The notes below the pieces were generated by a model, which saw only the letters and a list, made by a program, of their open reading frames with translations, did not search any database and had not been told where the DNA came from. Below, piece after piece: positions 5,012 through 5,187 of a stretch of DNA of 5,187 bases. The position numbers and the translations under genes are program-made. The first letter of the stretch is position 1. Every line of letters begins with the position of its first letter. Source of the DNA: Bacteroidales bacterium (GTDB taxonomy: Bacteria; Bacteroidota; Bacteroidia; Bacteroidales; GCA-2711565); contig JAOZUV010000176.1 of assembly GCA_029938505.1 (NCBI GenBank), forward strand, positions 1-5,187. Direction: 5' to 3'.

Positions 5012-5060
5012 TGTAATCCTCGCGTATACAAGAATCTATATATAATAGGATACAATAATT
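5012..5060 (+). repeat. degenerate direct copy of 4901-4949
   Basis: Aligned without gaps to 4901-4949, 39 of 49 positions match by eye. Most differences fall in the GC hairpin (GAAGGCGGGG has become TATACAAGAA), while the TGTxATCCTCGCG head and the tail with AATAGGATACA are kept. The offset is 111 nt. The stem can no longer form, so this is a decayed copy, and the repeat unit is longer than the REP core. Confidence 0.75.
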
Positions 5061-5092
5061 AAAAATTATAAAAATTGTAAAAATTAAAAATT
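5061..5092. repeat. AAAAATT array with 9-nt step
   Basis: AAAAATT begins at 5061, 5070, 5079 and 5086 (steps of 9, 9 and 7). It matches in step and core the array at 2333-2368, which also lies just before a gene start. Confidence 0.55.
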
Positions 5093-5102
5093 CTTATAAA
5101 AT
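5075..5102 (+). promoter_or_regulatory. possible weak promoter for jag
   Basis: TTGTAA (5075-5080), a 16-nt spacer and TAAAAT (5097-5102) would start transcription about 20 nt before the jag ATG, as in the rpmH promoter. In such AT-rich DNA this may be chance. Confidence 0.25.
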
Positions 5103-5128
5103 AAGTAATAAATAATAATTAATAATCT

Positions 5129-5187
5129 ATGGAACTATTAATAAAAGAAACACTTGAAAAACTATTAGATGTTATGAAAGTATCATA
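5129..5187 (+). CDS. jag: Jag/KhpB RNA-binding protein, N-terminus only
   Basis: Only 19 codons lie before the right edge: MELLIKETLEKLLDVMKVS. Both position after yidC and sequence (IKETLEKLLDxMxV pattern) fit the Jag-N domain of Jag/KhpB (SpoIIIJ-associated protein), a cytoplasmic RNA-binding protein that continues with KH and R3H domains and partners KhpA. Those domains lie outside the window, so the call rests on this fragment and gene order. The start ATG 5129 has no Shine-Dalgarno sequence; its leader AATAATCT resembles that of rpmH. Confidence 0.75.
   Translation, partial: MELLIKETLEKLLDVMKVS

Larger units (their letters stand above)
4872..5128. other. repeat-rich gap between yidC and jag
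   Basis: These 257 nt hold no gene I can support. They contain a partial unit TGTCATCCTA (4880-4889), the REP-like element at 4900-4929, a degenerate second copy at 5012-5060 and A/T-periodic DNA at 5061-5092. yidC and jag are usually nearly adjacent, so the gap looks expanded by repeats and may split the operon. Confidence 0.7.

Overview
The window is an AT-rich stretch of a bacterial chromosome. It carries the conserved ribosome/secretion cluster rpmH-rnpA-yidC-jag on the + strand (3246 to the right edge), preceded by three apparently unrelated genes. Several traits suggest a Candidate Phyla Radiation (Patescibacteria) genome: a Trm11-like methyltransferase with an E-G-Y-L-G-P motif, a small anchored protein with a degenerate Ada-like tail, a YidC with a short Ig-like external domain in place of the large periplasmic domain, starts without Shine-Dalgarno sequences, and REP-like plus A/T-periodic intergenic DNA. 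The phylum is an inference from recalled family patterns. Every complete gene ends in TAA and reads through in the standard code, so no TGA recoding is needed.

Layout: 1-572 has no convincing gene but holds a long near-perfect palindrome, a 30-nt REP-like element with decayed satellites and a second GC-rich hairpin. 573-1712 (-) is a THUMP/Trm11-like RNA methyltransferase. Divergent from it, 1766-2203 (+) is a small membrane-anchored protein of unknown function. 2204-2428 holds repeat remnants, a 9-nt periodic array and a strong hairpin overlapping an extended -10 promoter. 2429-3169 (+) is a TIM-barrel protein of the sugar phosphate isomerase/AP endonuclease 2 superfamily that appears to have lost metal ligands. 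A promoter at 3190-3218 then drives rpmH (ribosomal protein bL34), rnpA (RNase P protein) and yidC (membrane insertase). A 257-nt repeat-rich gap separates yidC from the start of jag/khpB, which is cut by the window edge.

The most notable point is yidC. Its natural start appears to be ATG 3711, overlapping the end of rnpA, and it would encode a typical N-terminal membrane anchor, but an in-frame TAA at 3747-3749 interrupts that anchor after 12 codons. The frame is intact on both sides. The change is one base from a Leu codon, so it is a nonsense mutation, a sequencing error or something functional. The 30-nt REP-like element occurs as two exact inverted copies, downstream of the methyltransferase gene and of yidC, in the same orientation relative to transcription. 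No phage, CRISPR, transposase, tRNA or rRNA was found.
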